A stretch of DNA of 7,602 nt from a bacterium. GTDB taxonomy: Bacteria; UBP14; UBA6098; B30-G16. Below, in pieces: positions 6,308 to 7,602 of the stretch. Within the stretch, counting starts at the first letter, position 1. Every line of letters starts with the position of its first letter. Under the pieces are notes generated by a model, which was given only the letters and a program-made list of their open reading frames with translations, did not search any database and was not told the origin of the DNA. Made by a program: the position numbers and the translations under genes. The stretch is from NCBI GenBank assembly GCA_027064665.1, contig JAMOPH010000357.1, forward strand, positions 1-7,602. The letters run 5' to 3'.

Positions 6308-7602
6308 ATGAGAAATGTGTATGACAAAATCCAGTGCGCGCTGGGGAAAAAGCCCGTGGATTTGCTGATAAAGAACGCAAATCTGGTCAATGTGTTCTCC
6401 GGCGAGATATATATGACCAATGTGGCGGTTCACGACGGCAGAATTATCGGATTTGGAGACTATGAGGCGCACGAGGTGATAGACATAAAGGGGATGTATC
6501 TTGCGCCCAGTTTCATTGACGGGCACATCCACATAGAGAGCACGATGCTGACGGTGCCGGAGTTTGCGCGGGCTGTGGTGCCCTACGGCACCGGCGCCGT
6601 GGTGGCTGACCCCCACGAGTTCGCCAATGTGCTGGGGCTTGATGGTATCCGCTATGTCCTTGAGGAGCGGGAGAATCTGCCCGTGGATATTTTCGTTATG
6701 CTTCCGTCGTGCGTGCCGGCGACAGAACTTGAGACCAGCGGCGCGCGCCTTTCCGCCTACGACCTTCACCTGCTGATAAACGAGCCCCGCGTGGTCGGTG
6801 TGGGCGAGATGATGAACTATGCCGGAGTGGTAAATGGCGAGCGCGAGTTGCTGAACAAACTCCATATCGGGCGCGACAAGGTGGTTGACGGGCACGCCCC
6901 CGGACTGACCGGAAAGGAACTGAATGCCTATGTCCTTGCCGGACCCCGCTCGGACCACGAGTGCACCCGCCTTGAGGAGGCAAGGGAAAAACTTCGCCTC
7001 GGGATGCACATCCATCTGCGCGAGGGATCCTCGGAGAAAAATCTGCGCGACCTTCTCCCGCTGGTGAGCGACGACAACTGGAACCACTTCAGTTTCGTCA
7101 CCGATGACAGGCATCCGGTCTCCCTTGCCACCGAGGGACACATAAACAACAACATCAAAATCGCGATAGAGAGCGGGCTTGACCCCATAAGGGCATACCA
7201 GATTGCCACGATAAACACCGCGAGGTTCTACAATCTCAAGAACTTAGGGGCGATAGTGCCGCGCTATTGGGCGGATTTTGTGGTTTTGGAGGATTTGCGC
7301 AATCCTATGCCGCGGATGGTGTTCAAAAAGGGCAAGTTGGTCGCCGAGGATGGGAAAGCGCTTTTTGTGCCTTCGGAGGCGCAGCACTCTTTCATCAGGG
7401 CGACGATGAATATCGGACACATTGACGAGGATTCGTTCAAAATTCCGGCGAAGGGGAGAAAGATAAACATAATAAAGGTCATCAAGGGGCAGATAGTTAC
7501 CGAGCGAGTTGTGGACGATGCCAAAATTGAGGACGGTTATGCCGTCGCCGACCCGGGGCGGGATATACTCAAGTATGTGGTGATAGAGCGCCACAGGGCA
7601 TC
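6308..7602 (+). CDS. ade: Adenine deaminase, C-terminus cut off by window edge
   Basis: The frame is open from the ATG at 6308 to the last base, giving 431 residues. The family is usually about 550-600, so roughly a quarter is missing outside the window. The enzyme hydrolyses adenine to hypoxanthine and ammonia in purine salvage. It is a metal-dependent amidohydrolase: FIDGHIHIEST (69-79, metal-binding His73 and His75), ADPHEF (100-105), VGEMMN (165-170), VDGHAPG (193-199), SDHE (215-218) and TDDRHP (265-270) are the microbial Ade signatures in order. The second half begins the Ade-specific C-terminal domain (HSFIRATMNIGHI at 360-372; the window ends in ERHRA). A strong ribosome site GGAGGGG (6297-6303) fixes the start. 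It lies 78 bases after folC on the same strand, with a possible promoter of its own, so joint transcription with the folate genes is possible but not shown. Confidence 0.95.
   Translation, partial: MRNVYDKIQCALGKKPVDLLIKNANLVNVFSGEIYMTNVAVHDGRIIGFGDYEAHEVIDIKGMYLAPSFIDGHIHIESTMLTVPEFARAVVPYGTGAVVADPHEFANVLGLDGIRYVLEERENLPVDIFVMLPSCVPATELETSGARLSAYDLHLLINEPRVVGVGEMMNYAGVVNGERELLNKLHIGRDKVVDGHAPGLTGKELNAYVLAGPRSDHECTRLEEAREKLRLGMHIHLREGSSEKNLRDLLPLVSDDNWNHFSFVTDDRHPVSLATEGHINNNIKIAIESGLDPIRAYQIATINTARFYNLKNLGAIVPRYWADFVVLEDLRNPMPRMVFKKGKLVAEDGKALFVPSEAQHSFIRATMNIGHIDEDSFKIPAKGRKINIIKVIKGQIVTERVVDDAKIEDGYAVADPGRDILKYVVIERHRA

Noticed and set aside
6119..7141. Minus-strand open frame of 340 codons antisense to folC and ade
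   Set aside because: The His/Gly-rich translation has no family resemblance, and the plus strand carries complete FolC and Ade motifs across the same bases.

Overview
This is an ordinary-looking bacterial chromosomal segment with moderately high GC. It carries six protein genes, one tRNA gene, and no visible mobile element, CRISPR array or phage gene. The genes are tightly packed and most have recognisable families. Shine-Dalgarno sites are clear for the plus-strand genes (folC, ade) and weak or absent for the two minus-strand genes that start a transcription unit. The secreted zinc-metalloprotease/beta-propeller architecture at the left edge reminds me of FCB-type and other uncultured candidate lineages. 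That is an impression only, and the window does not fix the phylum.

Left part, minus strand (1-4030): reading leftwards from 4030, a GlcD-type FAD-linked 2-hydroxyacid dehydrogenase is followed by a membrane protein with MthK-like RCK domains. The two overlap by one base (TGATG), so they are almost certainly translated together. Further left is the 5' part of a secreted gluzincin metalloprotease with TolB/PD40-type propeller repeats, cut off by the window edge. Between the RCK gene and the protease lies tRNA-Lys(CTT) on the plus strand. Its 3' end and its T-rich trailer overlap the last codons of the RCK gene on the opposite strand.

Right part, plus strand (4151-7602): a 120-base divergent intergenic region separates the minus-strand pair from a plus-strand cluster. 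The cluster runs folE2 (GTP cyclohydrolase IB, the metal-flexible alternative to FolE), folC three bases later (dihydrofolate/folylpolyglutamate synthase), and, after a 78-base spacer, ade (adenine deaminase), which runs off the right edge. FolE2 opens the pterin branch of folate synthesis and FolC closes it and polyglutamylates the cofactor. Ade feeds adenine into hypoxanthine salvage. The other folate genes are not in the window.

I see no clearly new multi-gene system. The points most worth a second look are the RCK protein with a degenerate potassium-filter region translationally coupled to a flavin dehydrogenase, and the tRNA-Lys that has a G1-U72 end pair and is embedded in the antisense 3' end of that gene.
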